DNA of 64,000 nt from positions 304,869,574 through 304,933,573 of the forward strand of contig NC_133650.1 of the NCBI RefSeq assembly GCF_009905375.1, in the 5' to 3' direction. The notes beneath the pieces were generated by a model. It made no database searches, was not told the DNA's origin, and worked only from the letters and a program-made list of their open reading frames with translations. Position 1 is the first letter of the stretch, and every line of letters starts with the position of its first letter. This stretch comes from Apium graveolens. Lineage: Eukaryota > Streptophyta > Magnoliopsida > Apiales > Apiaceae. A program made the position numbers and the translations under genes. Of the stretch, positions 46,471-58,214 are shown piece after piece.

Positions 46471-49400
46471 ATGGCACCGGTAGTAAAGATAATGTCCCAA
46501 TCTGGGTGTGTCTATGAGAAAAACAATTTCGTAGCTTAGGTGGAAAAGAAGGAAGCCCACTCAGATTATCACAAGATGATGGACTTCATCAAAAACTGCA
46601 AACTGAACTATGCAATGCTGGAAGCCCCAATGATTTACTGTGAGGTAGTTGAGGAAATGTGGACACCTGCTGAGTTCAACCCCACTGATATGACCATCTC
46701 TTTCTCTCTCAAAGGTAAGGATTACTGTATTAACTGTGATGATATACAGTCCTATTTTAAATTACCTGAAAACAATGCCATGATACCACACACTAATAAT
46801 GATGTATATAGCATGTTAGATTCCATAGGCTATTCCCTTGATTCTACTAGTTTAGGCAGTATTAAGAGAAAAGGCCTTAGGAAAAAATGGAGTTTTCTTA
46901 GTGATGCCTTTATCAAGGTTTTCTCTGGGAAAATTAGTAATTTTGATGCAATAACTTCATCTCTTGTTAATATGCTCTATATGCTGGTTTCCGATAGGTA
47001 CTTTAATTTTAGAAATTATATTATGCTAGAATTGGGTACTAGGTTAGGTCACAAGGCTAATAGACCTCATAACCTCTACTATGCTAGATTCTTTATGTTA
47101 TTGGCTAACCATGTTGTTGAAGGTTTGGTCATAAATAATGAGAGTAATAAACTCAAATGTTGGGCACAAGAGAAGAGGGTCATTGTAGACCTTTTAAGGA
47201 TTAACCTCAATAGTAAGGTGCCATTGGTATACTTACCAATCATGGATGCACCTCAGGTAAGTGAGGTAAATACTTCTTCAACTCCTACTACTTCCAACCC
47301 CATCATTTCTTTGCCTTCAAGTGTGGCCATGGAATCTGTGTTAATACCCCAACAGGTTCCTACCAAGGCCACCAAACCTAAAGTTTTAAAATCCAAGTCA
47401 AAGAAAGCCACCTCTGTTGTCTCTCAAAAGACAACAGTTGTAACACCTACCATAAACCTTAAGGGGAGTGTACATGGTGTTAGTGGTGAGGGGATGGGTG
47501 AACATCAAGAAAACCCCCAGAATAAGGTAGGAGAGGTGAGTGGTACCCAAGTTAGCCAAGCCATAGTTTCTCAAAAGACTGTGATGGTTGAAAAGGATTC
47601 AAACTTATCCCTAGTTGCATCCTCCCAAAAGGGTGCAACTATTGAAAATAGTCCCCAACCAGGGACACAGAACAAAAGAGGGAGGGACACTGAAGCCACA
47701 CACTCACCTGTAAAAGCCTTCACAAGAAGAAAGAGGGTCAAAACCCTAGTTTCCACCCAGGGTGCACACACTACACAGATACAACCACCTGTATCTATGC
47801 CTTCTCAAATTCAGCTTGATGTGACTCCAACAAATGTGGAGTCACAGCCCCATTCTCTCAAAATTAACACACATCAATCACCAAATTCTCCATCACCATC
47901 TCTGGATGTGGACATGATATTCACATCAATTCCTGATTCTCCCTCTTTATAACTCAGGGAGGAGCCCCACTCAAATACAGGTGATCATCATCTTTTAGAT
48001 GATTTGTTGGATCATCAGCCAATTCTTTCAGACTTAGTTGAAGAATCTATGTCACCTAAATTAAAATCAATCCACACAGATTCAAAAATTATGTCACTTT
48101 CAATTTCTACTTCTTTTCCTTCTTCAACGGATATTCCTCATCCGTTGACAAGTGGTTGTTCTTCAACGGATAAGCTTAACAGCAATTATCCGTTGATACC
48201 ATCAGTTTCAACTTCAACGGATATTCCTTATCCGTTGATGGTCTCTACACAAACAACTGTATTAACTCCAAGTGTAGAAGACATGGTTACTGTACAATCA
48301 CTTCTAGGATTGAGGGAAGGGAGTGAAAACTTGAGTGAGAGGCTGGGTTGCGCCCAGGAAAAAAGAGAGCTTGAAAGTCTAAATATGCATGCTATTTCTT
48401 CCAGCATGGAAAAAGAAAGTGAGAGGAGTACCACCTTAGTAGGTGAAGGTGAGGGTGTGAGGAGTGTGAGCCAAGGGGAGCCCCTGATGCAAGAAAAGAG
48501 AGAAATTGAGTGAAAAGCAGATACAGGAGGTATAAGGGTGGATCCAGCCATTGCTAATGAGTCAATAATTGTGGATGATGCTGAAAAGGAAAGACAATTT
48601 CAGCAACATTAAAAAGCTGTAATTGATAACATTTCCTTGGATGCTGACACTTTTACTCATCCTGTGTCAGCCTATCAACCGTTGGCTATTAAAGGAAATG
48701 AGGAGGCAAAAAAGACTTTAAATCTAGTACATACCTCAGAATCTCTACAAAGGGATAAAGCTGTTGTCAATGTGATGCCTTCTACAGCTGGTGAGCCATC
48801 TAAAGAATTTGGAGTAAATTATAATGATGATGACTCTGATTTTTTTGATGGAAGCATGAACTTAGGGGGAGATGAAGGCCCAAGTTCTATTCCAGAGTTA
48901 CCTGAATGGGCATTGACAAAGGAGTCTACACCAGGGCATTTCAATGTATCCTTGGTCAAACAAGTCATGGCTATCCAAAAGGCAATTCAGGAAACTTCAA
49001 ATGCTAGTACCAAGGCTATTCTTCAAGCCCACTTAGATTATCTACATCTCATGAAGCTACAACAATTAAGACAGAATCTAAGTGTGGATGAACTCAAGAA
49101 GGATATAGCTGACTTGAAGTCCTATATTTCTGAGAAGCTGGATTCAATCATGCCCTTTGGTACCATGCAGGAACTGTTATTGAGACTGAGAAGAGAATCA
49201 GATGCTGAAAAGAAGATGGCCAAATTGGAGGAAAGAGTTCAAGTTATTGAAAACTCTGTGGTCACCATTCTTCACAATCAACATTCTCAGACTAGTCTTC
49301 TCATGCAACTGGCTGAAGCACAGGGCTTGACCCCTCTCCTTGATGATAACAAAAAGGGGGAGAATAAAGGGGAAGGGGAAGGGGAGCCATCTACACATAT

Positions 49401-51029
49401 ATAAATATCAAAAGTGCTAGTTTCAGCCATCACTGCTTCTCCAACACTTCAAATCAAAGGAAAGCTTGATGGAATTGATCTAATCCAACTAGCAGCAGCT
49501 GAGATGAAGGTGAAAGAGCAAAGGAGAAAAATTGATGAAAGGATGCAACAAGTATTTGGCTCTTCAACTATAAAATCCTTATCTGTGAAATATAGCACAA
49601 AAGTTGAGCCAATCATTACGGAGCACAAGCCAGTAAGGAGGAATAAGGTTGGAGAAACTTCTTTCAGGAACCTGAAGCGCATGGTACTCAAGCCAACCAC
49701 TAGATTCAACAAGGACTCTACAAAGAACCCTCTAAGCTTTGCTCAACTAAAAGAAGTGGATTTTCCTCTTCCAAAGCCTGATGAAGACAAAGTTTTGGGT
49801 GGTAACATCATAAAGCACAAAGAAACCAAGGATGTAGTGGAAAGAATGAATATGGCTATCATCTATAGAGAGGGAAAGAGCATCTGTGTGATGCAGGGAC
49901 ATCCCAAATTCTCAATAGCCAAGAGGGAAGAGACCAAGAGGCTAAAGGAAGAAGCTAAAAAGCTGAAGGTTGACAAAAGAGCACAAGCAAAGCTTGAAAA
50001 AACCTAAAGTCAAGTCAAATTGAAGAAAAGAAGAAGATTGAAGACAAGAGTGAAGGAGACAAGACTGAAAGCATAAATGTGGATATGGGGAATATGGTTG
50101 GTGAGAGTGTGGAGGAAAGGAGTGAGGAAAGAAATGAATGGCATAAAGGGAACAGAAAGAAGGCCAAGGAAAAAAGGAAGAGTGAAGATGACACTGAGGA
50201 AACCCAATCAAAATCTAAACCACTACCTTCTATTCCTGAACCTGTTATGGCTGATCCCAGTATAAATATTCATGGTAAAACAATCATCCCTAAAGAGGAA
50301 CCTGTTGATTGGGACACCATCAAATTGCCTACCTTCCTAACTACTTCTTCACCACCAAAGAAACTGAAAAGAAAACCCAAATCAACACCTCCTCCAACCT
50401 CAAGTAAATTCACTCAGAAACATAAACCTAAGCCTAAGCCACAAGCCTCAAAAGATGATTATGTTCACATTTGTGACATAAAAGAACATACAGATATTGA
50501 ACTCTTCTTGGATGAGCTGGAGGAAGTAAGGGGAATAAATGCCTATAGACAGCTACTAGAAAGGCTAGTGTTCAAGTATAAAGGAAGTGTAGAAAGGACT
50601 TGGCCTCTTCAAAGAATTCTAAGTGAGGGCTACTCTACCTTGATTAGAGTCTACTCAGCTATCAAAAGGGATACTGGCTTTACCAGGACTGCCAAAACTG
50701 AGATTCTCAACAAGATTGCCAGCATAAGGAAGAATTGGTGGGAGTCAAATTCCTTACCTAGAACATTACTCATCCCTGAGCATGGAATTACAATTCATAA
50801 ATCACCTCATTGGTTGATGGAGTTTAGAGACAATAAAGGAGTCAGAAGATTTTTCAAACTTGAAGACCGGCTTAAAATTGCCAGTAATGAAACTCTCAAG
50901 GACATGCAATCTAAGTTGGATATCAGTGAAGAAGATGAAGCTGAATTTTACAAACAACTTCAACTCCAAGTAGAGGAAAATGATAGGAGGCTAGGGAAGA
51001 AAATAAGGGAACAAAGGAAAAGAAAATGA
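46471..51029 (+). pseudogene. Inner element, 4.5-kb third reading frame after pol, interrupted
   Basis: Starts MAPVVKIMSQSGCVYEKN at 46471. The same frame holds from there to 50007, with stops at 46537, 47950, 48511, 48610 and 49402, then shifts near 50005 to run to TGA 51027-51029. Original length was about 1,500 codons. The N-terminus is folded-looking (EEMWTPAEFNPTDMTISFSL, DDIQSYFKLPENN, FRNYIMLELGTRLGHKANRP). The middle is Ser/Pro/Thr-rich and includes repeated STD..PL words; a coiled-coil part follows (48950-49300). The C-terminus is Lys/Glu-rich, with DWDTIKLPTFLTT and a final KKIREQRKRK. No signal peptide or transmembrane segment is seen. Its position matches the env-like gene of Sireviruses, but the sequence gives no support for an envelope. 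Confidence 0.75.
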
Positions 51030-51217
51030 TTTGCTCAGACTAAAGGAGCACCCTTGGAAACACTGTAAATCTTTAATTTTATCTCAATACATACACTTCT
51101 GCAGTACTTTTGAATTTCTACGTGGTTTCAACTCATATATTTGTTAAATATTTTGTTATCATCAAGTTAACCCTGAATTTATGCCTACAATTCTAGTAGA
51201 CATAAATAGGGGGAGAT
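51030..51217 (+). promoter_or_regulatory. Inner element, 3' untranslated region and polypurine tract
   Basis: Short non-coding stretch ending in AATAGGGGGAGAT (51205-51217), the plus-strand primer site directly ahead of the 3' LTR. The same purine core GGGGGAGAT precedes the outer element's 3' LTR. Confidence 0.8.
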
Positions 51218-52309
51218 TGTTAGGAATATATGTATTAGTTTGATGATAAGTTAAACAAAACACTTAAGTAGAAATCTAGTATTTATAGCCTCAACGGATA
51301 AGACCATCTTGGCTATCCGTTGATGGAGTAGCTTTACTTAGAAATAAGTTTAGTATTGTAGCACATTTCATTCTCTGTATTTAAGTTATAATTTTTAGAA
51401 GTTGTGGGAAATTATAAGTCATGTTGACTACTAGTGGATATGCAAATAGGAGGGCTAATTGTAAATATTTCATGCCTTGTAATTTTGTGTAAATGAAGTA
51501 GTATCAACTGATAGATTAAAGGCCTTCAATGGATGAGAAACAAAGCTTCAACGGATGTCTCTAAAGCTTCAACGGATAACATCCATCAACGGATGAGTGC
51601 ATCAACGGATAAAGCTTTAACTGTTAAAGCATCAACGGATGTCACTAAAGCATCAACGGATAAAGCCATCAACGGATGAAAGCTTCAACGGATGCTCAGT
51701 TCCGTAGCAGTTGATAGTGACAATTCATAAGCTGACAGAGGCACATGGGTTGATAGAGACAATTGGAATGTGGTAGCCTCTTGGGGGAATCAAGAAAAAG
51801 CAACATTTTCATTCTGGTGCAAACAAGGAAGTATTCAAAGGTTCACTGATTATCTTAGATTGTATTGGATAGAGAAATGAAGAAGAAACATGTGAAGAAC
51901 TATTTTAGAATTGTATTTTATCTTTGTCTTCACTTGAAAACTTGGTGATATATAAACCAAGTTGCAGCTATTAATTAGATGTGAATTATCCAGAGCTGTT
52001 TAGAAAAACATAGAGAGAAAATCATCTAGTTTGTACTAGGAAGCAGCTGTGATCAATTCTTTGTATCACAGATTTTCTGAAATACACATCTCTGGTGGAA
52101 CAACAAATACACCAGAAAAGTTTTTAAAGCCTTTGTGTTCTTTACATTTGTGTCTTGAATATATATCTGTCTGCACCTGCTCAAAGCAATTCACACACAT
52201 CTGTTCATCATACACTTAGCTTTTGAAATTGCTCAAAACTTGAAAAAGTTTTGAGATTTACATTCAACCCCCTTCTGTAAATCTCATTGTTAGTTCCTTG
52301 GGAATAACA
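51218..52309 (+). repeat. Inner element, 3' LTR
   Basis: 1092 bp, TGTTAGGAAT to GGGAATAACA. Carries nine TCAACGGAT and one ATCCGTTGA (51315). The latter is decayed to ATCCATTGA in the 5' LTR, while 5' LTR copy 39292 is decayed here. Confidence 0.95.
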
Positions 52310-54485
52310 AGACGCTCGTACAAACAACGAGGGGATTGTCTCAATTCATAGACATATTTCTTGAGCTTGTAAACATAGTTAGGGTACTTTTCATGAATAA
52401 AACCTGGAGGCTGCTTTACATAGACTTCTTCCTTGAGATAGCCATTTAGAAAGGCGCTCTTGACGTCCATCTGGTAGAGCTTGAACTTCTTGTGAGCTGC
52501 AAAATCCATTAAGATTCGAATAGCTTCTAATCGAGCTACTGGAGCATAAGTCTCGTTGTAATCGATTCCTTCTTGTTGGTTGTATCCCTGAGCAACCAAT
52601 CGAGCTTTGTTGCGAATAATGTTGTCGTCTTCATCCTTCTTATTCTTGAAAACCCAACGAGTACCAATGATCTTGGTATCCTGAGGAGGTGGGACGAGTT
52701 CCCAAACATCACAACGCTCGAACTGATTAAGTTCTTCCTGCATAGCAACTGACCAATGTTCATCTGCAACTGCTTCTTGAGCGTTCTTTGGTTCGAACTC
52801 AGCAACAAAAGCACAGAATGCACACATATTGTGAAATCTGCTTCGAGTAGAAATTCCTTGGTCTAAATCAGTGATAAGATTATCTGGTGGATGATTCTTC
52901 ACAGTCTTAGAAGACTTAGGAAGTTGAATATTACTCATCTCTTCCTCATTAGAATTGTCTGCCTGGAAATGAATAGGAGTTGTCTCATTCAAAAGAGACT
53001 GCCTCATTTTCGCTTGTGAATATTAATCCAGAGGAGTAACAGACTTCACATTTGAAACACTATCATGAGTCTTTGGAGATCCAGAAGATTCATCTAAAGC
53101 TTGAGTAGATCCTGAAGAATTATCAAAAGACTGCAAAGGACCTGGAGAGTCTTGACTGTTCGACTTGTCAGAATGAGACTGACTCTTTTCAGAATGAGAT
53201 TGTCTCATTTGGGAATGAGACGGTAGATCCGCAGTATCTTCATCAATTGGAGATATATTTCTTGAGGATTCATTGAAAGCAATATTGATGGATTCTTCTA
53301 CTTTGTTCTTGACAGAATTATAAACACGATAAGCTTTGCTTGTTGTAGAATATCCCAAGAAAATTCCTTCCGAAGATTTTGCATCGAACTTGCCTCGATT
53401 ATTCTGAGTATCTAAAATAAAACACTTGGAACCAAATACTCAAAAATAACTAATGTTAGGAGTCCTTTTCTTAAGCAATTCATACGGAGTTTTAAGCAAA
53501 ATAGGACGAATAAGTACTCTATTTAAAACATAACAGGAAGTGTGTACCGCTTCAGCCCATAATTTTCTTGGAAGCTTACTCTCATGCAGTAGAGTTCTGG
53601 CAGTTTCCTGTAATGCCCGATTCTTGCGTTCCACTACTCCGTTCTGCTGAGGAGTACGAGGAGCTGAGAATTCATGAGTGATTCCTCTCGATTTGCGAAA
53701 GGTAATAAAATCCTTCTCAAATTCACCTCCATGGTCACTACGGATATTCTTGAGCTTATATGAATACTTAGTCTCAAGGTTAGTGATAAGACCTTTAAAC
53801 TCAACAAAAGCCTCATCCTTAGTACGTAAGAATAATACCCAAGTAAAACGAGAGTAGTCATCAACTATAACAAATGCATAATTCTTACCACCAAGACTTA
53901 CATACCTTTCTGGACCAAAAAGATCTAAGTGAAGAAGCTGCAAATGATCAGTTGTCGAAACACGATTCTTAGAAATAAAAGATGTTTTTACCTACTTTCC
54001 TAGCTGACAGGCTGATCATGGTTCAATCTTCTTATATTTCAGCTTGGGCAAACCTCGAACCAGACCATGAGAAGAGATCTTTCTAAGAAGATCCATGTGA
54101 ACATGACCTAGACGTCGATGCCAAAGATTATGTTGATCTTGAACAGTAGCAAGACAGAATCCTCCTGTTGTTCATCAAAATCTAACACAAAAATGTTTCC
54201 TTTTCTTTTGGCAACTAAAGCAAACTTGTTAGTCTTAGTACCAATATAACAGACATCTTTATCAAATTTAACTTTATGACCAGCATCAGTAAGTTGGCTT
54301 ACACTGATAAGATTGTGTTTCAAACCATCAACTAAACGAACGTTAGAAATAGCAAACTTATCATTACTAATGGTGCCTTTTCCAATAATCCTGACGGTGT
54401 TTGAATCTCCAAGAGTAACTAAGCCACCTTCCTTGGCAACTGGAGATAGAAACTTGGATTTATCACCTGTCATGTGACGTGAACA
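52310..54485 (-). pseudogene. Outer element, pol 5' part (protease, integrase, start of RT), interrupted
   Basis: The protease active site IIDSGCSRHMTGD lies just after a TAA (near 54500). 54473-54108 continues NLISVSQLTDAGHKV and then shifts frame near 54155. Integrase at 53943-53440 has Asp in LLHLDLFGP, Asp in IRSDHGGEF and Glu in PQQNGVVERKNRA. Stops follow at 53440 (TGA, in the FRVFG-type stretch) and 53023 (TAA). The RT N-terminal part (53007 down to 52310) has [20 protein letters not shown] and [16 protein letters not shown] and ends ELRQSPR.LYERL at the inner insertion. The spacer 53000-53230 encodes QMRQSHSEKSQSHSDKS from AATGAGACA words. Confidence 0.92.
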
Positions 54486-54550
54486 ACCACTGTCGATGAT
54501 TTATTTATTTCGCGGAACATGGACCTTCAAGCAAACCTGCAAAAATTGCT

Positions 54551-56332
54551 TTATCTCTTAGGTACCCACTTAACCTTGGGTCCTGGTTGGTCAGTATCAC
54601 AAATCTTATATAAATGTATATCTGATTTCTTAATCCACATCTGAATAATATTAAAAGATGTATTAGCAGATTTATATCTAGCAGATGATTTATAAGATGA
54701 GTTAGAGGAGTGGCCCTTGATTCCACATAATCTAGATTCAGATGTAGTGTGACCAGCCTTGCCACAATCTCGACATTTCTCATAAGGCATCTTATACTTC
54801 ATAGGAACTCGCTTGTAACCGCCTTGAAATGCACGTTTCTTGATTGATTCACATTTTAAACCTCTTTTATCAAGAGAAGATTTTTGTTCGCCAAGAAGAG
54901 CATTCAAAGTTCCTTTTCCATGAAAACATTTCGCTAAATCCTTTTCAAGTTGTGCCACTTTCTGCTTTAACTCCGGAACCAGAGAATCAGGAGCACTGTC
55001 TCTTTTGACATTTTCTGGATCAACAGAGATTGACTCTTTCTTCAAAACTTCAAGACAGACATCTTTCATCTCAATCTCATTTTTGAGATATTGATTTTCT
55101 TCAGTAAGTTTTGAAACCCTTTCAAGAAAAGATTTGTTTTCAGCATCTAAGGCTTCCTCCTTCATGGGGTCATCCATTTCACTAAGAACTTCACTTAATG
55201 CTTGTTTTAAATAAGTATTCTTTTCTTTTAACTTCTTAACCCGCACCTGCAAATTCAACATCGATGAAGATATATTTGAATTATACTTTATATTTTGTAC
55301 CTCATCATTGTCACTGGAGTTGTTCTCGAGTCCTGCAAAGCAAAGTTGAGCAACTTCATCATCTGAATCGATCTCCACGTCAGATTCATCATCACTCCAA
55401 GTAATTAATGCCTTCTTTTTGTTCTTCAGCTTGTAGCAGTCCTTTTTGAAATGTCCTTTCTTTCCACACTCAAAACAAGTGTCCTTGCTTTGATTTGTTT
55501 TATTCTCCTTGCTCGGATTAGATTTAAAGTCCTTCTTTGGAAACTGTGACTTCATAGGTCGTTTGGAGGCATTCCGTTTGGCAAGAAATTTATGAAATTT
55601 CTTTGTTAGAAGAGCAATCTCTTCATCAGAATCATCAGGAGATTCGTCTGCATCTGCATTAAGTGCAAGAGTTTTCTTACGAGGAGCTTCATCTTCTTCA
55701 TCATATCTGCGTAGCTGATTTTCGAATTCTTCCAATTCACTGAACAGTGTTAGAGTGTCCATAGTCGAAAACAGTGTTGAATCCTGCAGAATGGTAACCT
55801 TTGGAGCAAACTTCTTTGGCATTGCTCTGAGGATTTTCCTATTGATCTCAGATTGAGGAATGATCATTTCCAGAAGTGAGATAGAGTTCATCAATATCAG
55901 GAATCTCCCTTGAGCATCTCGCACACTTTCATCTCTTTCTAACCTGAAACCTTCATAGTCACTCATGAGCATACTTAGTTTTACTTCACGTACCTTAGAC
56001 GTGCCTTCGTGGCCGACTTTGATCATATCCCAGATATGTTTGGCAGTAGTACATGCTGATACGTTTCTTAATTCTGTAGCTACTATGTCATTGAGAAGTG
56101 AGTTCATAGTTTTAGCATTGGAGTTCATTGCATTCACTTATTTAGGAGAGAGATCCTTGAGGGATTTTGGCTTCCCATCTTTCATAGGAGTTGTAAAACC
56201 ATTTGCTACAACATCCCATTCGAATGCATCACGCTGGAGAAAGATTTTCATCCGGAACTTCCAGTCATTGTAGTTTTCAGCACCATGAAGCAGTGGTGGA
56301 TAATTGTTTAAATACCTATCTGGTTGAGCCAT
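54551..56332 (-). pseudogene. Outer element, gag, one stop
   Basis: Starts MAQPDRYLNNYPPLLHGAEN at 56332. A TAA at 56138-56140 interrupts it (SPK then VNAMN); the frame is otherwise open to 54551, about 590 codons. Capsid (UBN2) stretch: TTAKHIWDMIKVGHEGTSKV, LSMLMSDYEGFRLERDESV. Zinc knuckle CFECGKKGHFKKDCYK lies near 55460 and a second, degenerate one (CRDCGKAGHTTSES) near 54770. A coiled-coil region lies between 55270 and 54960. The end GPKVKWVPKR resembles the gag end of the inner element (WVPKST). Gag packages the RNA in virus-like particles. Confidence 0.9.
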
Positions 56333-56391
56333 GGATCGCTAGCAAAATAAACACTAAAAAGAGAATTAAATACACCTGCTCTGATACCAAT

Positions 56392-57339
56392 TGAAATTCG
56401 ATGGCTCAATAGATAATATAATATTCTAACTGTCAAGGCAAATGAGATAGTCTCTTATGCAAATGGAACAGTCCCTTTACAAATGAGATAATGAATGGGA
56501 CATTCTCAATTAACTACAGAATGAAAATAACAATAATGAATATGCAGAATGCTGAAAACTTAATAAGTAAAAACACCAGAAGTTTTCACTTGGTTCGGCC
56601 CCTACACCTAGTCTATGGCCTACATCCAAGTCCTTATGCCAACTAGCATAGAGAATGTATTATATCAACTTTAATAAAAGAACTTACAGTCTTTTCCTTG
56701 ATTACAAATATAGCACTTAAAAGAACCATTTCCCAAGCTAAACTTGCTACCTACCCAACTGCTATTCCTTAGCCCTCTAGCTACCTTGCTATACTTTAGA
56801 ATCAAGCTTGCCACAACCCGGCACAAAGTCGATATAAATACACTAGTACAATTATCAACAAATTGATTACAACTCAAACTATATCTTATTCACTGGATTT
56901 GTATCTCGGTTAAAAAACAAGAAGATGTTTTTCAGATGGAAGAATTGACGTGAAAGCATTAGCCACAAATCTGAAAAAGTGAGTTGTATTTATAGGCAAA
57001 GTTCTAACAGATTCATTTTCAAACAAAAGATAAAATAGATAAGATTTGAAAACAAGTTTGTTTGAAAATATTTGAATGAATACTTGAGAAACTAATCTGT
57101 TAGTTGTTTGAAAAAAATAAACCAAGTAAAAGATAAGTTTTGAATAATTCAAACTTGGTTTATAAGATAGGGTTTGTTGGAGATAAGTTTAAAAGATATT
57201 TATCCAGGTAAACAAGATTTACGTAAAAACCCTAATCCTTATCTGTAGACTTGCAAAACATCCGGATAAGTCTTGTTGAATCATTCTTGTTGCATTAATC
57301 CATTCTGTTGATATATCATCAGAAACCATGAAATTAACA
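56392..57339 (-). repeat. Outer element, 5' LTR
   Basis: 948 bp, same ends as 34523-35469. On the element's strand it is followed by PBS ATTGGTATCAGAGC (rc of 56379-56392). Several AATGAGATA/AATGGGACA words at 56440-56505 are decayed forms of those in the other LTR. Confidence 0.93.
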
Positions 57340-57344
57340 TAACA

Positions 57345-58214
57345 TCATCAAGTGCCCTACTTTCCGAGTGGGAAGAAGTCAAATAAAGCAAGAAATAGAA
57401 ACTCAAAATATGTATATATATATGTAAGCAGAATTTGACCTAAATCAGAATCGGCAGAATTTTGTGTTTGTATGTACTCCTGCAGGCTGTAGTACTTATA
57501 AAATCAGTAGTCAATGCAATGCTGATGGTACGAAGATGTTTACATATAATTGCAGTTCAAAGTGCGCCTAAGGCAAAGGAGTTCAAACTTGATTCATTCT
57601 ATTTTTCTCCCACTCTTCTAAGTAAAGAAAAGGTGCTAAGACACTTTGATCATTCATTCTATTTTTCGGTCGATTTTCCAAACGATGGTATAAAGATGTT
57701 TTGCAAAATGAAGATGATATTGTGAGGCACAAGAGGCTGGTTTACATATAATTGCAGTTCAAACTACGCCTAAGGCCAACGAGTTCAAACATGAATTTAT
57801 CTATCTTATGTCTCTGTTCAAATGGCATTTATTTAGCACAGTTTCATTTATGATATACAAATAATTGCAGTTCACATTGCACCCAAGGCAACATGTTTCC
57901 AGCTTGAATTTATCTATCTTATCTACTTGTTCACATGGCGTTTAATCAACACAGTTTCAGCTATAACTGTAATTTTCTTCGCTTGTCATGTATATATGTA
58001 ATAGTAGTTATATAGAAGTACTCCGGTTTTATTATGCTTCTGGTGATTGTTTAGGAGCAAATCTTGTGTTATTTTAGGCATAGTTGAACAGAAAACAACG
58101 GAATTTCTTATTTTATTGGCAGGATAAATCGATCAAAATATTACAACTGCAATACATCTCAATCGAAGAGCTTACTTTACACATAAAGCTCTCTTACTTG
58201 CAAAATTCCATAAT
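57345..58214. other. Unit 2 non-coding stretch downstream of OMT-a
   Basis: Partly matches 3010-3600. 'ataattgcagttcaaa' units recur at about 57548, 57752 and 57861, each followed by similar text: a degenerate repeat of roughly 100-200 bases. No gene seen. Confidence 0.5.

Larger units (their letters stand above)
38983..52309 (+). mobile_element. Inner Sirevirus-like Ty1/copia retrotransposon, 13.3 kb
   Basis: LTRs at 38983-40076 and 51218-52309 are flanked by AGACG (38978-38982, 52310-52314), a duplication of the outer element's RT sequence. PBS TGGTATCAGAGC at 40079-40090; polypurine tract AATAGGGGGAGAT at 51205-51217. Internal order is gag (40137-42556), protease, integrase, RT, RNase H (42569-45912) and a 4.5-kb third reading frame (46471-51029). 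About 35 substitutions between LTRs by eye (near 3%). The left LTR ends AA where the right ends CA. All three coding regions carry stops or shifts, so it is not autonomous now. Confidence 0.95.
34523..57339 (-). mobile_element. Outer Sirevirus-like Ty1/copia retrotransposon (about 9.5 kb plus a 13.3-kb insert)
   Basis: LTRs at 34523-35469 and 56392-57339 are flanked by TAACA on both sides (34518-34522, 57340-57344). Unit 1 shows the uninterrupted site (caacataacatcatcaag near 3016). On the minus strand the order is 5' LTR, PBS TGGTATCAGAGC (rc of 56379-56390), gag, protease, integrase, RT/RNase H, a third reading frame, polypurine tract AAAAGGGGGAGAT, 3' LTR. The initiator-Met PBS, long gag and extra frame after pol fit the Sirevirus group. 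The inner element cuts its RT. About 35 differences between its LTRs (near 3.7% by eye) suggest it is slightly older than the inner one. Confidence 0.93.

Noticed and set aside
46471..51029. Envelope protein gene of the inner element
   Set aside because: Only the position suggests it; no signal peptide, membrane helix or fusion-type motif is visible.
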